Below, one piece after another: positions 31,797 through 42,277 of a DNA stretch of 64,000 bases. The stretch's first letter is position 1, and each line of letters begins with the position of its first letter. The translations under genes were made by a program, and so were the position numbers. Origin of the DNA: Paenibacillus rhizovicinus (GTDB lineage: Bacteria; Bacillota; Bacilli; Paenibacillales; Paenibacillaceae); the NCBI RefSeq assembly GCF_010365285.1, contig NZ_CP048286.1:1226001-1290000 (forward strand), given 5' to 3'. Below the pieces are notes generated by a model. It made no database searches. It saw only the letters and a program-made list of their open reading frames with translations, and was not told where the DNA came from.

Positions 31797-32551
31797 GACA
31801 GCACCTCCTCGATCGCATTGATCTCTTGGCGCAGCTGCGTCTGCTTATCGCGGGATTCCGCAAGGTCGGATTGCTCCAGCTGCTTGCAGATGCGCTCCAG
31901 CTTGCCGATTTCATGCCGCCATTTGTTATCCAGCAGCTCCGCGCGCTGACGCAGCAAATAAGGTCCCATACGATAAAGCCAATTCCGCTTCTGCTCCGTT
32001 TCCAGCGAAACTGCCAAGAAACCGGGATCATACAGCGTTTCATTCGTTGTTTCCTTCGGACTGTCCGATGCACGAAGCGCATGAAGCACCTCGTACATCT
32101 TGCCGTCCTCTTCCAATAGCGTCTCGTCCTGAAGCACAAAACCATGCTCCACCAGCCATTTGCGGACGATTTCCTCGCCGACGTTCGGCTGCAGCACGAG
32201 CTCTCTGACACCAGCAAGCTTACCCGCCAGTCGTCCTGATTCCAGTATATCCGCCATCAGGGCGCCGCCCATTCCGGCAATCGTAATCGTATCCGCTTCG
32301 CCAGGCTTCAGGACGCCTAAGCCGTTCCCTTGTCTTGCCTCGATTGCTTTCGTAAGCCCCGCCTCGGCAATTTGCCTTCTTGCTGCTTGGAACGGGCCTT
32401 CATTCAGCTCCCCGGCAATCGCCGAAGGACATTTGCCGCATTGCAGCAAATATACGGGAAGCAGCGCATGATCGGAACCGATATCCGCTGTACGCGCTCC
32501 TGCCGTAACTTGATCCGCAATCGTTTGTAATCGTTTTGATAACTTTATCAT
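31772..32551 (-). CDS. trmK: tRNA (adenine(22)-N(1))-methyltransferase TrmK
   Basis: 259 residues. The Rossmann methyltransferase domain (about 1-160) has TADIGSDHALLPVYLLQCG near 22-40 and GEADTITIAGMGGALMADIL near 85-105, the family signature for SAM binding. The C-terminal half is a helical coiled coil (about 175-255), as in the B. subtilis YqfN structure. It methylates A22 in the D-loop of tRNA. ATG 32551 comes 1 nt after the TGA of the upstream membrane protein gene, so it relies on translational coupling, with no strong ribosome site of its own. It overlaps yqfO downstream. Confidence 0.95.
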   Translation of the reverse strand: MIKLSKRLQTIADQVTAGARTADIGSDHALLPVYLLQCGKCPSAIAGELNEGPFQAARRQIAEAGLTKAIEARQGNGLGVLKPGEADTITIAGMGGALMADILESGRLAGKLAGVRELVLQPNVGEEIVRKWLVEHGFVLQDETLLEEDGKMYEVLHALRASDSPKETTNETLYDPGFLAVSLETEQKRNWLYRMGPYLLRQRAELLDNKWRHEIGKLERICKQLEQSDLAESRDKQTQLRQEINAIEEVLSCLRTDKP

Positions 32552-32552
32552 G

Positions 32553-33380
32553 TCAAGCAACCCACGCAATCCATTGTTTTCGCAGCGAGAAGAGCATTAC
32601 GCCTCCCGCGATGATTTTGATGATTAAAGCCAATTGTAAACCGCTCGTATCGTCCCCGAACATCGCCGAGTACAGCTCGGGCATAAACCATGCCGCAGCA
32701 CCGGCAATGAAAAGAATCGAAGCCGACGATTTCGACCAGCGCTGGACGAACCAGCTGCTCCAGCCGAATACGAATGACAGCGGCAGCCAGTACAGCTGAA
32801 TTTCATACCATTTCGGCTCATCCGTATTGTTCGACAGCAGCCAGGCATATACAAGGAACGAGGCCATCCAACCGCAAAGATGCAGCAGCGGTATTCTTGC
32901 GCCAATGCCGAACGCTACCCATACGAGCGCGCATGCCGACAAAAGCCCTGCTTTCCAGCCCCATTCATGCAGCTCATGCAGATCGAGCATATAGAGGCCT
33001 GAGCCAAGCATCAGCAGCATGCCCGCCCCAATAAAAATTAGTCCCATAGACTCATTTTTGTGGCGATACTTTTGACCTATAAGCAGCATGGCATATACGC
33101 CTGACATCGACAGTGCAATTTGCAATAGCGGATGAAAAACGTTAAAATAAAGAACAACAAAGCAAATCAAGGAAAAAATTCCAAATGTAAGGAGCCACTG
33201 TTTCGCCGAAGCTCCCTTAACGACAACCGCTGCTCTACCCGTGAATGTCGTCGGCGTACGGGTTTCCCCTTCGTCCAAATACAAATTAAGCAGGAAATCG
33301 CAATATTGCTCGGGCAGCAATTTCGTTCGCTGCCAATGTTCGATTTCTTTCACAATCGCTCTGCGGCGTTCCTGATCCAT
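32553..33380 (-). CDS. Hypothetical polytopic membrane protein
   Basis: 275 residues. A soluble N-terminal segment (1-60), with EIEHWQRTKLLPEQYCDFLLNLY, resembles the N-terminal part of DUF2157-type proteins. About eight helices follow from residue 62 to 265. Only weak support exists for a specific family, so I leave the function open. The ribosome site is weak. The stop is 1 nt before trmK, and the gene lies between sigA and trmK where B. subtilis has other genes, so it is probably a lineage-specific member of this operon. Confidence 0.72.
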   Translation of the reverse strand: MDQERRRAIVKEIEHWQRTKLLPEQYCDFLLNLYLDEGETRTPTTFTGRAAVVVKGASAKQWLLTFGIFSLICFVVLYFNVFHPLLQIALSMSGVYAMLLIGQKYRHKNESMGLIFIGAGMLLMLGSGLYMLDLHELHEWGWKAGLLSACALVWVAFGIGARIPLLHLCGWMASFLVYAWLLSNNTDEPKWYEIQLYWLPLSFVFGWSSWFVQRWSKSSASILFIAGAAAWFMPELYSAMFGDDTSGLQLALIIKIIAGGVMLFSLRKQWIAWVA

Positions 33381-33454
33381 ATCGGCCTGTTGTCCCTCAC
33401 TTTGAACGTGGTGATGGCATGCTTGAAGCTATAGCGGTGCAGCACTGAACTTCC

Positions 33455-33486
33455 AAAAAAGACCTTGCTGCTTGCGCAGTAAGGTC
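33455..33486 (-). terminator. Terminator after rpoD
   Basis: An 11-bp stem GACCTTACTGC / GCAGCAAGGTC (one G-U pair) on the minus strand, followed by TTTTTT. It lies 8 bp past the rpoD stop. Confidence 0.88.
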
Positions 33487-33493
33487 TCGAAGG

Positions 33494-34618
33494 TTATTCT
33501 AGGAAATCCTTCAGCCGCTTGCTGCGGGAAGGGTGACGAAGTTTACGAAGCGCTTTTGCCTCGATTTGACGAATCCGTTCACGGGTGACGCCGAACACTT
33601 TGCCGACTTCTTCCAAGGTGCGCGTACGGCCGTCATCGAGTCCGAAGCGAAGGCGAAGCACGTTTTCTTCACGCTCGGTGAGCGTATCCAGCACGTCCTC
33701 CAGCTGTTCCTTCAAGAGCTCGTAAGCCGCCGCATCCGCCGGAGCAAGCGCCTCTTGATCCTCGATAAAGTCGCCCAAATGCGAATCGTCTTCTTCCCCG
33801 ATCGGAGTCTCGAGCGAAACCGGCTCCTGCGCGATTTTCATGATCTCCCGAACCTTCTCGGTGCTCAGATCCATTTCCGCCGCAATCTCTTCCGGGCTCG
33901 GCTCGCGGCCCAGCTCCTGAAGCAATTGACGGGATACCCGAACGAGCTTGTTGATCGTTTCGACCATGTGAACCGGAATCCGGATCGTACGCGCTTGGTC
34001 CGCGATGGCGCGCGTGATCGCTTGTCTGATCCACCAAGTTGCGTACGTACTGAATTTATAACCCTTCGTATGGTCGAACTTCTCAACTGCTTTGATCAAG
34101 CCCATGTTACCCTCTTGAATCAAATCCAAGAAGAGCATGCCGCGTCCAACGTAACGTTTCGCGATGCTGACGACGAGCCTGAGGTTTGCTTCAGCCAGTC
34201 TGCGTTTGGCTTCTTCGTCGCCATGCTCGATGCGTTTCGCCAGTTCGACTTCGTCATCGGCAGACAAGAGCGGTACGCGGCCGATTTCTTTCAGGTACAT
34301 CCGTACCGGATCGTTTATTTTAATGCCGGGCGGTAGCGCCAAGTCATCATCGAAGTTGAAGTCGTCATGCTCGCGTTCCTGATCATCCCGGTTGCTTATC
34401 GGAAGATCGTCGTTCTCGTTCACGACTTCAATGCCGATATCGTCAAGCTGTTCAAAAAACTCATCGATTTGTTCCGGATCCTGATCGAACGGTGAAAGCT
34501 TCTCCATAATTTCTTTGTACGTAAGGGAGGATCTCTTTTTACCGTGTTCAATCAGCTGTTCTTTGACGAGTTCCAGCTTCTGTTCAGTATCCAATTCAGT
34601 ATGTTGATCATTCGCCAT
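33494..34618 (-). CDS. rpoD: RNA polymerase primary sigma factor SigA
   Basis: 374 residues, the short Gram-positive sigma-70 form. A reduced acidic region 1.1 (about 1-85) precedes region 1.2-2 with [40 protein letters not shown]. The core-binding and -10 recognition block is [41 protein letters not shown] (about 160-200). Region 3 follows, and region 4.2 ends [31 protein letters not shown]. It follows dnaG directly, as in the macromolecular synthesis operon of Bacillales. The start has GGAGGGAGTCGGAAT upstream. Confidence 0.98.
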   Translation of the reverse strand: MANDQHTELDTEQKLELVKEQLIEHGKKRSSLTYKEIMEKLSPFDQDPEQIDEFFEQLDDIGIEVVNENDDLPISNRDDQEREHDDFNFDDDLALPPGIKINDPVRMYLKEIGRVPLLSADDEVELAKRIEHGDEEAKRRLAEANLRLVVSIAKRYVGRGMLFLDLIQEGNMGLIKAVEKFDHTKGYKFSTYATWWIRQAITRAIADQARTIRIPVHMVETINKLVRVSRQLLQELGREPSPEEIAAEMDLSTEKVREIMKIAQEPVSLETPIGEEDDSHLGDFIEDQEALAPADAAAYELLKEQLEDVLDTLTEREENVLRLRFGLDDGRTRTLEEVGKVFGVTRERIRQIEAKALRKLRHPSRSKRLKDFLE

Positions 34619-34650
34619 ATTCCGACTCCCTCCTCCCTAGAACGATCATC

Positions 34651-36495
34651 CTACCGACCTTTAAGCTGTCTCTCTAGGGCTATAATCTCACTTGCAATTT
34701 GTGCCGCTTTCAGCATGTCTCCCGACCGTTCCGCACGCACCATGGCTTCTTTTTTCTGTTCGATCTCGCGAAGCTTAGGTACTTTAACGATTTCATTCAC
34801 GTAATCGTCGAGCAGCTGCTCGTCGAATGGCATGTCATCGTCCATCATCAAGATGGAAGCGGCGGCCCGTTCGAGACGGTCATCCTGGAGCGATGCAATA
34901 AACCGGCTAACATCCGGATCATGGCCTTGCGCATAATAAGCGTATAAGTAAGCAGCAAGCGCTGCGTGATCCTCGACATGAAAAGCTTCTCCAAGCTTTT
35001 GGTGCACGGAATTCGCGATGTCCGCGCTTTGCAGCATTTGCGCAAGAAGCTTGCGTTCGGCTACCTGATACGCGGGCATGACGTGCGGTGCAGAGGATGT
35101 ACGACGGTTTTCACGGTTTTCATTCCTACCATTATTCCACGAATTGTCGTTATTATCCCTTTGCGGTTTCATTTTTTGAAGCTGCTGCCGCTGCGCAAAA
35201 CAGTCTTGCTTCAATGAATCCAAAGACATATCGAACTCGCGGGACAGCTCTTTCAAATAAAATTCCCGCTCAGTCGGTGAATCCAGTACAGCAATGATGC
35301 GCACGGCTTCAAGCAAGTAATTTTTCTGTCCCTCTTCTTCTAGGAGTATATGGTTTTTCTTTGCATATAGTAATTTAAATTTTGTAGCCGAAACCGGATG
35401 TTCGATTACCTCTCGCATGAACGCCTGCGCGCCCTGCTGTTCGATATATTCATCCGGATCCATGCCTTTGGGCAGCAGCGCTACCTGCACCCTCAGCCCC
35501 GCTTTCTCCAAAATCGGAATCGTCTTCAGCGCCGCGGCTTGTCCGGCATTGTCACCGTCGTAACAAATGACGGCATCGTCCGCATTGCGCTGCAAAACCG
35601 CCGCGTGCTCTTCGGTCAAAGACGTGCCCATGGAAGCGACTCCGTTGTGAACGCCGGCGCTCCAAGCTTTGATGACATCCATATAACCTTCAAAAAGCAC
35701 GACTCGCCTGCTCTTGCGAAGCGCGACCCTGGCTTGGTTAAAGTTATACAGATTCCGGCTTTTGTTGAACAGCATCGTCTCCGGAGAGTTCAAATACTTG
35801 GGCTGTCCCTCTCCGAGCATCCTTCCGGCGAACGCAATGACTTTGCCGTCGCGGTTCCAAATCGGAAACATGATTCGATCCCGGAAGCGGTCGATATACC
35901 CGCTCTTGTCTTGCTTTCCGATCAGCAGTCCGCCCTTCTCCATCAAAGAAGAGTCGAACTCCCGTTTCTCCAGAAAGCGTGCAATCAAATCCCATTCCGG
36001 AGGCGCATAGCCAATTAGAAATTGATCGATCTGCTTATCCGTCACGCCGCGTTCCCGCAAATACTTCAACGCAGGCTGACCGTGCGTCGTATTCATCAGC
36101 AGATAATGATACATCTTGGCAGCCAGTTCATGGGCTTGAACCAGCTTGTCGCGTTCTCCGTTGCCTTCGTTCCTTGCCCCATCCTGCGAACCGGACCATG
36201 CCATCGGAATTCCGGCTTCTTCCGCCATGACGCGAATAGCTTCGGGAAACGAATACTCTTCGATTTCCTCGATGAACTTAATGGCGTTGCCGCCTTTGCC
36301 GCACCCGTAACAATAGAAGATTCCCTTCTCCGGGGTGACCGTAAACGACGGCGACTTCTCAGAATGAAACGGGCAAAGCCCTTTCAAGTATTTCCCGTGC
36401 TTCGAGAGGTGAACGTACTTTCCTACCGTTTCGACGATATCGTGATGCTTCAGCACCGCTTCAATGACGGAATCCGGTATTTTCTCGTAAGCCAT
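34651..36495 (-). CDS. dnaG: DNA primase
   Basis: 614 residues from ATG 36495 (AAGGTGA 6 nt upstream). The N-terminal zinc-binding domain has CPFHSEKSPSF and FYCYGCGKGGNAIKF (Cys-x2-His and Cys-x2-Cys, about 40-70). The TOPRIM catalytic core has VVLFEGYMDVIKAWSAG near 265-280 and AVICYDGDNAGQAA near 310. The C-terminal helical domain (about 465-614) binds DnaB-type helicase. It makes RNA primers at the replication fork. A low-complexity Asn/Arg linker (NDNSWNNGRNENRENRR, about 440-457) joins core and C-terminal domain. Confidence 0.98.
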   Translation of the reverse strand: MAYEKIPDSVIEAVLKHHDIVETVGKYVHLSKHGKYLKGLCPFHSEKSPSFTVTPEKGIFYCYGCGKGGNAIKFIEEIEEYSFPEAIRVMAEEAGIPMAWSGSQDGARNEGNGERDKLVQAHELAAKMYHYLLMNTTHGQPALKYLRERGVTDKQIDQFLIGYAPPEWDLIARFLEKREFDSSLMEKGGLLIGKQDKSGYIDRFRDRIMFPIWNRDGKVIAFAGRMLGEGQPKYLNSPETMLFNKSRNLYNFNQARVALRKSRRVVLFEGYMDVIKAWSAGVHNGVASMGTSLTEEHAAVLQRNADDAVICYDGDNAGQAAALKTIPILEKAGLRVQVALLPKGMDPDEYIEQQGAQAFMREVIEHPVSATKFKLLYAKKNHILLEEEGQKNYLLEAVRIIAVLDSPTEREFYLKELSREFDMSLDSLKQDCFAQRQQLQKMKPQRDNNDNSWNNGRNENRENRRTSSAPHVMPAYQVAERKLLAQMLQSADIANSVHQKLGEAFHVEDHAALAAYLYAYYAQGHDPDVSRFIASLQDDRLERAAASILMMDDDMPFDEQLLDDYVNEIVKVPKLREIEQKKEAMVRAERSGDMLKAAQIASEIIALERQLKGR

Positions 36496-36535
36496 ATACT
36501 TCACCTTCATCCTAAATGACAAGTAATACTATTCG

Positions 36536-37003
36536 CTACGGTTCAGCATTTTCCTGCCGAGATTCCAAAACTTTTGTCAGCTTTTGCTGAAAACGGATTC
36601 GGTCTTCGTCCGTCATCGCTTTGGGTCCCTTCGTTCTTCCGCCTCCCCGGCGCCGCTTCGCAAGCTCGTGCCTGCGCTCCATCAAGTAGTCGATGTTGCT
36701 GTCGTCGTATTGCTGCCCTCGGCAAGACAAGGCAATGGATCCTTTAGCAAGCACGATCGTTGCCAAGCCAAAGTCCTGCGTCACAACGATATCGCCGCGC
36801 TTAATGTGATTAGCAATGTACAGATCAACGGATTGGTCGCTTCGGTCGACTTGCATAATCGATACGCCGTTCTCGGCCTGCAGCCGATGATCATGCGATG
36901 CTACCATAAGAACCGGCACGCCGTGAGTTCGAGCAATTTCGACAATTTCCCGTTTCACCGGACAAGCGTCCGCGTCGACTACAATCGTTGGAATCGCCGT
37001 CAA
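36536..37003 (-). CDS. yqxD: UPF0178 (DUF188) family protein YqxD
   Basis: 155 residues matching the YaiI/YqxD family. The N-terminus IVVDADACPVKREIVEIA and middle GDIVVTQDFGLATIVLAKG place it with PIN-like nucleases of unknown substrate. C-terminal RRRGGGRTKGPKAMTDEDRIRFQQKLTKVL is typical. It starts at TTG with GGTGGTG 5 nt upstream; no ATG or GTG alternative fits. It lies 40 bp before dnaG, as in B. subtilis yqxD-dnaG-sigA. Confidence 0.92.
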   Translation of the reverse strand: MTAIPTIVVDADACPVKREIVEIARTHGVPVLMVASHDHRLQAENGVSIMQVDRSDQSVDLYIANHIKRGDIVVTQDFGLATIVLAKGSIALSCRGQQYDDSNIDYLMERRHELAKRRRGGGRTKGPKAMTDEDRIRFQQKLTKVLESRQENAEP

Positions 37004-37079
37004 ATTTGCACCACCGTATCCTCATGTAACTTCCGTACTATTATATACGGCAAATAACCAAAAAATCCTGCATATCGCC

Positions 37080-37898
37080 TTAAACGGATTCCACGTACTC
37101 CAAAATGAGGCTCGCGGTCTCTTCGACCGCTTTATGGGACACGTCGATGACCATGCATCCGATCTGTTCCATGATGGATGCCGCAAATTGCAGTTCGAAT
37201 TCGATTCGCTCCGTCTTCGCGTAGGATGCGCTGTCCGGCAAGCCCAGCGCCTTCAGCCGCTCTTTCCGGATGCCGTTCAAGTAACGAACGTCGATCGTCA
37301 GCCCGACGACCTTCTCTTTCGGAATTTGAAACAGCTCGGGAGGCGGCCCGACCTCCGGAATCAAGGGCACGTTCGCGACTTTAAACTGCTTATGCGCCAA
37401 ATACATAGAGAGCGGCGTCTTGGAGGTGCGCGAAACGCCGACAAGCACGATGTCTGCTTTCAATATCCCCGTCGTATCGCGCATATCGTCATACTTGACG
37501 GCAAATTCCACCGCCTCGACCTTGCGGAAATAGTTTTCGTCCAGCACATGGTTCAATCCCGGCTCTTGACGGGCCTTGCGTTCCGTCTTCTTCTCCAGGC
37601 TCTGGATGAGCGAACCAAGCAAATCGATCGCCGTGACTCCGTACTGTTCCGCAAGCTCGACCATTCGTTCGCGCAAGCCGGGAAGAACAAGGGTGTATAA
37701 CATGATGGCGTTATGCTCTTTAGCCAGTCGGACGAATCGTTCCAGCGATGCTTCGTCATGCACGAACGGCGCGCGGCGGATATCGGTCTGGATGGGATGG
37801 AACTGGGCCACCGCAGCCCTGACGACAAGCTCGCCGGTATCGCCGGCGGAATCGGAAACGACATAAATAATCACTTCAGGCTGCGAATCGGCTGCCAT
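37080..37898 (-). CDS. Pyruvate, phosphate dikinase regulatory protein (PPDK regulator, YqfL)
   Basis: 272 residues of the DUF299 family. The N-terminus VVSDSAGDTGELVVRAAVAQF and the P-loop-like LVGVSRTSKTPLSMYLAHKQFKVANVPLIPEV (about 152-182) are the family signatures. These bifunctional kinase/phosphorylases use ADP to inactivate, and phosphate to reactivate, pyruvate phosphate dikinase or PEP synthase. The target enzyme gene is not in the window. B. subtilis has this gene (yqfL) after glyS with ccpN before it; ccpN is missing here. The gap 37899-38121 holds only short direct repeats of CACAAGCACTTACCA near 38092-38127. Confidence 0.93.
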   Translation of the reverse strand: MAADSQPEVIIYVVSDSAGDTGELVVRAAVAQFHPIQTDIRRAPFVHDEASLERFVRLAKEHNAIMLYTLVLPGLRERMVELAEQYGVTAIDLLGSLIQSLEKKTERKARQEPGLNHVLDENYFRKVEAVEFAVKYDDMRDTTGILKADIVLVGVSRTSKTPLSMYLAHKQFKVANVPLIPEVGPPPELFQIPKEKVVGLTIDVRYLNGIRKERLKALGLPDSASYAKTERIEFELQFAASIMEQIGCMVIDVSHKAVEETASLILEYVESV

Positions 37899-38121
37899 TT
37901 CAATCCCCTCCTAATCGCTTTGAAACGCTAATCGTGACGGTAATTCAGTATTCCACAATGCGCGTGTTTCACGAAAGCTTTAATTAGTAACGCATTTTCG
38001 AGCGTTTTGTTTCGCACCGCACGTTGTGTTTGTTCCGCAAAGCAATTTCAAGCGGTTGTTTCGCTTCGCAAAAGCGCTTAGTTCCACAAGCACTTACCAC
38101 AAATCTCTTGCCACAAAGCAC

Positions 38122-40206
38122 TTACCAGACCAATTTCGCGAAATCCGCTACCTGCGTAACGCTTCCCGCGATCGACGCGAGCGTCGCCAAGCGGTTCTTT
38201 CTGACCGCTTCGTCTTCCGCCATGACCATGACAGAGTCGAAATACGCGTTGATCGGCGCCTTCAGCCCCGCCAGCTTAGCGATAGCCGCAGCTGCGTCGC
38301 CCTGCTGGACCAATCGCGTAACGTCATCGCGCACTGTCGTCCACGCGCTGTAAAGCGCTCCTTCTACATCGTCCGCGAACAGGCTTGGATCGACTTCGTT
38401 CGACGCTGCTGCCTTCGAGGCCAGGTTGCATACGCGGCCCAGCGCATCGACAACGGTCTTGAACTCTTCGCGGCGGTCGCCCGCGGCTGCGGCAGTTACA
38501 GCCGCCGCGCGATCGACCGTTTGGCGCAAATCGTTGTAGCCGACAGCCATGACCGCGTCAACGACATCGTAACGCACGCTTTGTTCCGTCAGCACGTTCT
38601 TCACGCGGAGGGCAAAGAACTCGTACAAGTCTTTACGCACTTCGTCCGCATTGCGTTTCATTCCGCGATCGCCGTGTACTTCCAGCGATAAATCGAACAT
38701 CGTGCCGAGCGGCAGCTTCAAGCCGTGCGCCAGCACGATTTGAACGATACCGGCAGCTTGGCGGCGAAGCGCGTACGGATCTTGCGATCCCGTAGGAATG
38801 ATGCCGATGGAGAAACAGCCGACGATCGTATCGATTTTGTCCGCCAAGCTGACGACAGCGCCAACGATGGAAGCCGGAGCGCGATCGCCGGCAAACCGCG
38901 GCTGGTAATGCTCGTTGATCGCCTTGGCAACGGCTTCGCGTTCGCCGGCTTTGCGCGCATAATCTTCGCCCATGATGCCTTGAAGCTCAGGGAATTCATA
39001 AACCATCTGCGTAACGAGATCGAATTTGCAAATCGCTGCCGTGCGTGTCGCATCCGCGGATGCTTCCGCGTCCATGCCGAGCGCACTCGCTAACTTGCCC
39101 GTTGTAGCAACGATCCGGCGAACTTTATCCGCTACCGTGCCGAGCTCTTCATGATAAACGATGTTCTCCAGCTTCGCCAGCGCATCGTTAATCGCAAGCT
39201 TCTGATCCTCGGCGTAGAAGAATTTAGCATCGGACAGGCGTGCGCGAAGCACCTTCTCATTCCCTTTCGCGACGTTCTCGATGGACGTCCGGTCGCCGTT
39301 GCGGACCGTTACGAAGTACGGAAGAAGCTTGCCGTTGCCGTCCAGCACCGGGAAGTAACGCTGATGCTCGCGCATCGACGTAATAAGCACTTCTTGCGGG
39401 ATATTCAGGAACGATTCATCGAATGTACCGAACAGCACGTTCGGATATTCAACGAGGAATACGACTTCTTCCAGCAAATCTTCCTTGATCGCGATATGCC
39501 AGCCCTTCTCGGCAGCCAGCGCGTTGATTTGCCCGACGATCAGCGATTCGCGTTCCGCCGTATCCGCGATTACATGCTGTTCTTTCAGCCGGGACACGTA
39601 ATCCGCAGGAGAAGGAATCTCCGTCTCCGTACCGAGGAAGCGATGACCGCGCGTCGTTCTGCCGCTCTGAACAGCCGTGATTTCAAGAGGCACGATCTCA
39701 TCGCCGAACAGGGCGACAAGCCATTTGATCGGACGCACGAACCGCAGGTCATAGCTGCCCCAACGCATGTTTTTCGGGAACGACATCGACGTAATCAGCG
39801 ATGTCAGCCCTTCTGGCAGCACATCGGCCGTTACCGTTCCGATGCTGCTCTTGTTGGCGTAGATATATTCAACGCCGCCCACTTCTTTGAAGAAGAAATC
39901 GCTAGGCTCCACGCCTTGGCTCCGGGCGAAACCGAGCGCGGCTTTGCTCCACTCGCCTTGCTCGCTCAGCGCGATTTTGCGGGATGGTCCCTTTACTTCC
40001 TCGCTCACGTCGGCTTGCTTCTCTTCAACGTCGCGAATCAACAACGCGATACGGCGCGGCGTGCCGTAGGCTTCGATTTCGCCGTGACCGATGCGGCTCG
40101 TTTCAAGCCACTTGGCGGTTTTCTCTTTCAATTGATTCATGGCGCCGCGCACGAAACGGGCCGGCACCTCTTCAAGTCCGATCTCCAGCAGCAAATCCTT
40201 AGCCAT
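38122..40206 (-). CDS. glyS: Glycine-tRNA ligase beta subunit
   Basis: 694 residues of the bacterial heterotetrameric GlyRS beta chain, which binds tRNA-Gly. Family landmarks are [22 protein letters not shown] at the start, [11 protein letters not shown] near 48, FPKNMRWG near 140, [21 protein letters not shown] near 285-305, and HD-like C-terminal helical and anticodon-binding domains (about 440-690). The ATG lies inside the last codons of glyQ (8-bp overlap), so both subunits are made from one coupled message under the T-box upstream. Confidence 0.97.
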   Translation of the reverse strand: MAKDLLLEIGLEEVPARFVRGAMNQLKEKTAKWLETSRIGHGEIEAYGTPRRIALLIRDVEEKQADVSEEVKGPSRKIALSEQGEWSKAALGFARSQGVEPSDFFFKEVGGVEYIYANKSSIGTVTADVLPEGLTSLITSMSFPKNMRWGSYDLRFVRPIKWLVALFGDEIVPLEITAVQSGRTTRGHRFLGTETEIPSPADYVSRLKEQHVIADTAERESLIVGQINALAAEKGWHIAIKEDLLEEVVFLVEYPNVLFGTFDESFLNIPQEVLITSMREHQRYFPVLDGNGKLLPYFVTVRNGDRTSIENVAKGNEKVLRARLSDAKFFYAEDQKLAINDALAKLENIVYHEELGTVADKVRRIVATTGKLASALGMDAEASADATRTAAICKFDLVTQMVYEFPELQGIMGEDYARKAGEREAVAKAINEHYQPRFAGDRAPASIVGAVVSLADKIDTIVGCFSIGIIPTGSQDPYALRRQAAGIVQIVLAHGLKLPLGTMFDLSLEVHGDRGMKRNADEVRKDLYEFFALRVKNVLTEQSVRYDVVDAVMAVGYNDLRQTVDRAAAVTAAAAGDRREEFKTVVDALGRVCNLASKAAASNEVDPSLFADDVEGALYSAWTTVRDDVTRLVQQGDAAAAIAKLAGLKAPINAYFDSVMVMAEDEAVRKNRLATLASIAGSVTQVADFAKLVW

Positions 40207-41086
40207 TGACGTTCACTCCTTTCTTCAGCAGCGGGAAGCCGAGGCGTTCGCGCTCTTCCAAATACGTAGCCGCGCAGGCACGCGCCAAGTTCCGGACGCG
40301 CATGATATAGCCTGTACGCTCCGTTACGCTGATTGCGCCGCGGGCATCCAGCAGGTTGAACGTATGGGAACATTTCAACACGTAGTCATAAGCCGGGAAT
40401 ACGAGTTTGTGCTCCATCGTCTTCTTCGCTTCTTCTTCGTACATGTTGAACAGCGAGAACAGCATCGCCGCGTCGGATGTTTCAAACGTATATTTGGAAT
40501 GTTCGAATTCCGGCTGCAGGAATACGTCGCCGTAAGTGACGCCGTCTACCCACTCTAGATCGAACACATTTTCTTTCTCCTGAATGTAGGAAGCCAAACG
40601 CTCCATGCCGTAAGTAATTTCCACGGCGACCGGATTGGCATCGATGCCGCCGACTTGCTGGAAATACGTGAATTGCGTGATTTCCATGCCGTTCAGCCAC
40701 ACTTCCCAGCCAAGGCCCCAAGCGCCGAGCGTCGGCGATTCCCAGTTATCCTCAACGAAACGGATATCGTGATGAAGCGGATCGATGCCCAGACGTTTCA
40801 AGCTTTCCAAGTACAATTCTTGAATATTGTCCGGGGACGGTTTCAAAATCACTTGGAATTGGTGATGTTGATAAAGACGGTTCGGATTTTCCCCGTAACG
40901 GCCATCCGCGGGACGACGCGAAGGCTCCACGTACGCCACGTTCCACGGCTCAGGTCCGATCGAGCGCAGGAACGTCATCGGATTCATGGTTCCGGCGCCC
41001 TTCTCCGTATCATACGGCTGAACAAGAATGCAATTTTGTTCCGCCCAGAATTGCTGCAGCGTCAAAATCATGTTTTGAAAATTCAT
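40199..41086 (-). CDS. glyQ: Glycine-tRNA ligase alpha subunit
   Basis: 295 residues from ATG 41086 with AAAGGAGAG upstream. A longer in-frame reading runs back through the T-box leader and is not coding. The class II catalytic chain is highly conserved: [66 protein letters not shown], then [32 protein letters not shown]. It activates glycine for attachment to tRNA. Expression is controlled by a glycyl T-box in the 340-nt leader. Confidence 0.97.
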   Translation of the reverse strand: MNFQNMILTLQQFWAEQNCILVQPYDTEKGAGTMNPMTFLRSIGPEPWNVAYVEPSRRPADGRYGENPNRLYQHHQFQVILKPSPDNIQELYLESLKRLGIDPLHHDIRFVEDNWESPTLGAWGLGWEVWLNGMEITQFTYFQQVGGIDANPVAVEITYGMERLASYIQEKENVFDLEWVDGVTYGDVFLQPEFEHSKYTFETSDAAMLFSLFNMYEEEAKKTMEHKLVFPAYDYVLKCSHTFNLLDARGAISVTERTGYIMRVRNLARACAATYLEERERLGFPLLKKGVNVNG

Positions 41087-41170
41087 GTCCTTCTTCTCTC
41101 CTTTAGCGATAGTGAATCTGTGATCCCCTTGAAACTCTGATTCCTTCCGGTGCTTGCGACAAGCGGGAAA

Positions 41171-41230
41171 AACAAAAAAAGCTCCCGCCTCTACGTCTGG
41201 TCTCAGACATAGGGACGAAAGCTTGAGCTT
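41171..41230 (-). terminator. Conditional terminator of the glyQS T-box
   Basis: The hairpin between AAGCTCAAGC and GGGAGCTT on the minus strand, followed by TTTTTTTGTTTTT. It forms when tRNA-Gly is charged. Confidence 0.88.
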
Positions 41231-41429
41231 CCGCGGTTCCACCCTACTTGGCTCTCGAACCTTCAGTCCGTCTTGCTTGAACGGACCGCGGCGAGAACCC
41301 GCTTTTCCACTTGCCTTAAACTCCGGAGCGCCTTTCATCGAACGTGTCCATCCGGGCTTCCACTACCCCCGGCTCGCTTGTTACGGACGACGAATGTCGA
41401 CTACTTTCTCCATCATCGCTTGTTCATAA
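41171..41429 (-). promoter_or_regulatory. Glycyl T-box riboswitch leader of glyQS
   Basis: The minus-strand leader contains the invariant T-box sequence AGGGTGGAACCGCGG (41231-41245). Upstream is a long Stem I region with a GCCGGGGGTAGTGGAAGCCCGG apical part (about 41352-41373). The anti-terminator is followed by an intrinsic terminator (41171-41230) whose stem includes CTATGTCTG/CAGACGTAG and AGCTC/GAGCT, ending in seven T. Uncharged tRNA-Gly would base-pair with the T-box and allow read-through into glyQ. I did not fix the specifier codon by eye with certainty; the gene context makes it glycine. Confidence 0.93.
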
Positions 41430-41435
41430 TAACCT

Positions 41436-41464
41436 ATCTTAGCAATTTCAGCTCTTCGTGTCAA
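41436..41464 (-). promoter_or_regulatory. SigA-type promoter of glyQS
   Basis: TTGACA (41459-41464), a 17-bp spacer and TAAGAT (41436-41441) on the minus strand, placing the transcript start near 41429, just ahead of the T-box leader and 23 bp past the recO stop. Confidence 0.85.
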
Positions 41465-41486
41465 ACAAAGGGTGCCTCAGCATCTT

Positions 41487-42233
41487 TTAGATCGAGTAGC
41501 GGTCCATCTGGTCCAGAAACGAACGCGATTTCAGCGGAATTCCGATGTGCGCATCCATTAACAGCCGCATGGCTCCTTTAAGCTGCTGCTTCGTTTCATC
41601 CTTAACCTGGATGTTTCCGAGGCGTCTTAAATCCATCCGCTGATAGAGCCTAAGAAGCTTCAGCGCGCTTTCGCTCAGCGGGAACGCTTGCGCGTCCTTA
41701 TACGTACAGCGGCTGCACAGCACTCCCCCGGCATGCGCGCTTAGCGCCATCGCCCCGACCGTATTCCCGCATGAGACGCATTCGCCGAATTCCGGTCCGT
41801 ACCCTGCCGCTTGAAGAATTTTCATTTCGAATAATTGAATCGTAACTAATAAGTCCTTGCCTTCGGCGAACGCATTCAAACAGGCTTTCAACTGTTCGTA
41901 TATAAAAGCGCTCGCATCCTCTTCCTGCAGCGCGCGGTCAACCAACTCCGCGGCATAGGAAGAATAGGCGGTTAAGTCCAGTTGTTCACGCAAAATATGG
42001 TGAGATTCGATAATCTCACCATGCGTCAATGTCCCCAGCCCGCTATTCCGAAAAAAAAGATACTCCCCATGCGTAAACAGCTGCGAAAGGGAGCCATGTC
42101 GGCTTTTAATCTTTTTCGCGCCGCGGATGATGACGCCGGCTTTGCCGTGCGTGTTCGTTAGCAGCGTGACGATTTTATTGCCTTCCCCGTAATCCATGCT
42201 GCGGATGACGATTCCTTCAACCCGCACCTGCAT
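41487..42233 (-). CDS. recO: DNA repair protein RecO
   Basis: 248 residues from ATG 42233 with GGGGGAGAGG upstream. The N-terminal OB fold reads VEGIVIRSMDYGEGNKIVTLLT and GAKKIKSRHGSLSQLF. A helical domain follows, then a zinc site CVSCG...CSRC (about 152-176), and C-terminal helices with LRRLGNIQVKDETKQQL. RecO loads RecA onto SSB-coated DNA with RecR and helps annealing. It follows yqzL and era as in B. subtilis. Confidence 0.95.
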   Translation of the reverse strand: MQVRVEGIVIRSMDYGEGNKIVTLLTNTHGKAGVIIRGAKKIKSRHGSLSQLFTHGEYLFFRNSGLGTLTHGEIIESHHILREQLDLTAYSSYAAELVDRALQEEDASAFIYEQLKACLNAFAEGKDLLVTIQLFEMKILQAAGYGPEFGECVSCGNTVGAMALSAHAGGVLCSRCTYKDAQAFPLSESALKLLRLYQRMDLRRLGNIQVKDETKQQLKGAMRLLMDAHIGIPLKSRSFLDQMDRYSI

Positions 42234-42277
42234 GAGCCTCTCCCCCAAACTCTCGCGTACGGCCTCCGAGTTGCCTC

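Noticed and set aside
41087-41338. An N-terminal extension of glyQ by 84 residues
   Set aside because: It translates the T-box leader; the true start at 41086 has AAAGGAGAG and aligns with GlyQ.
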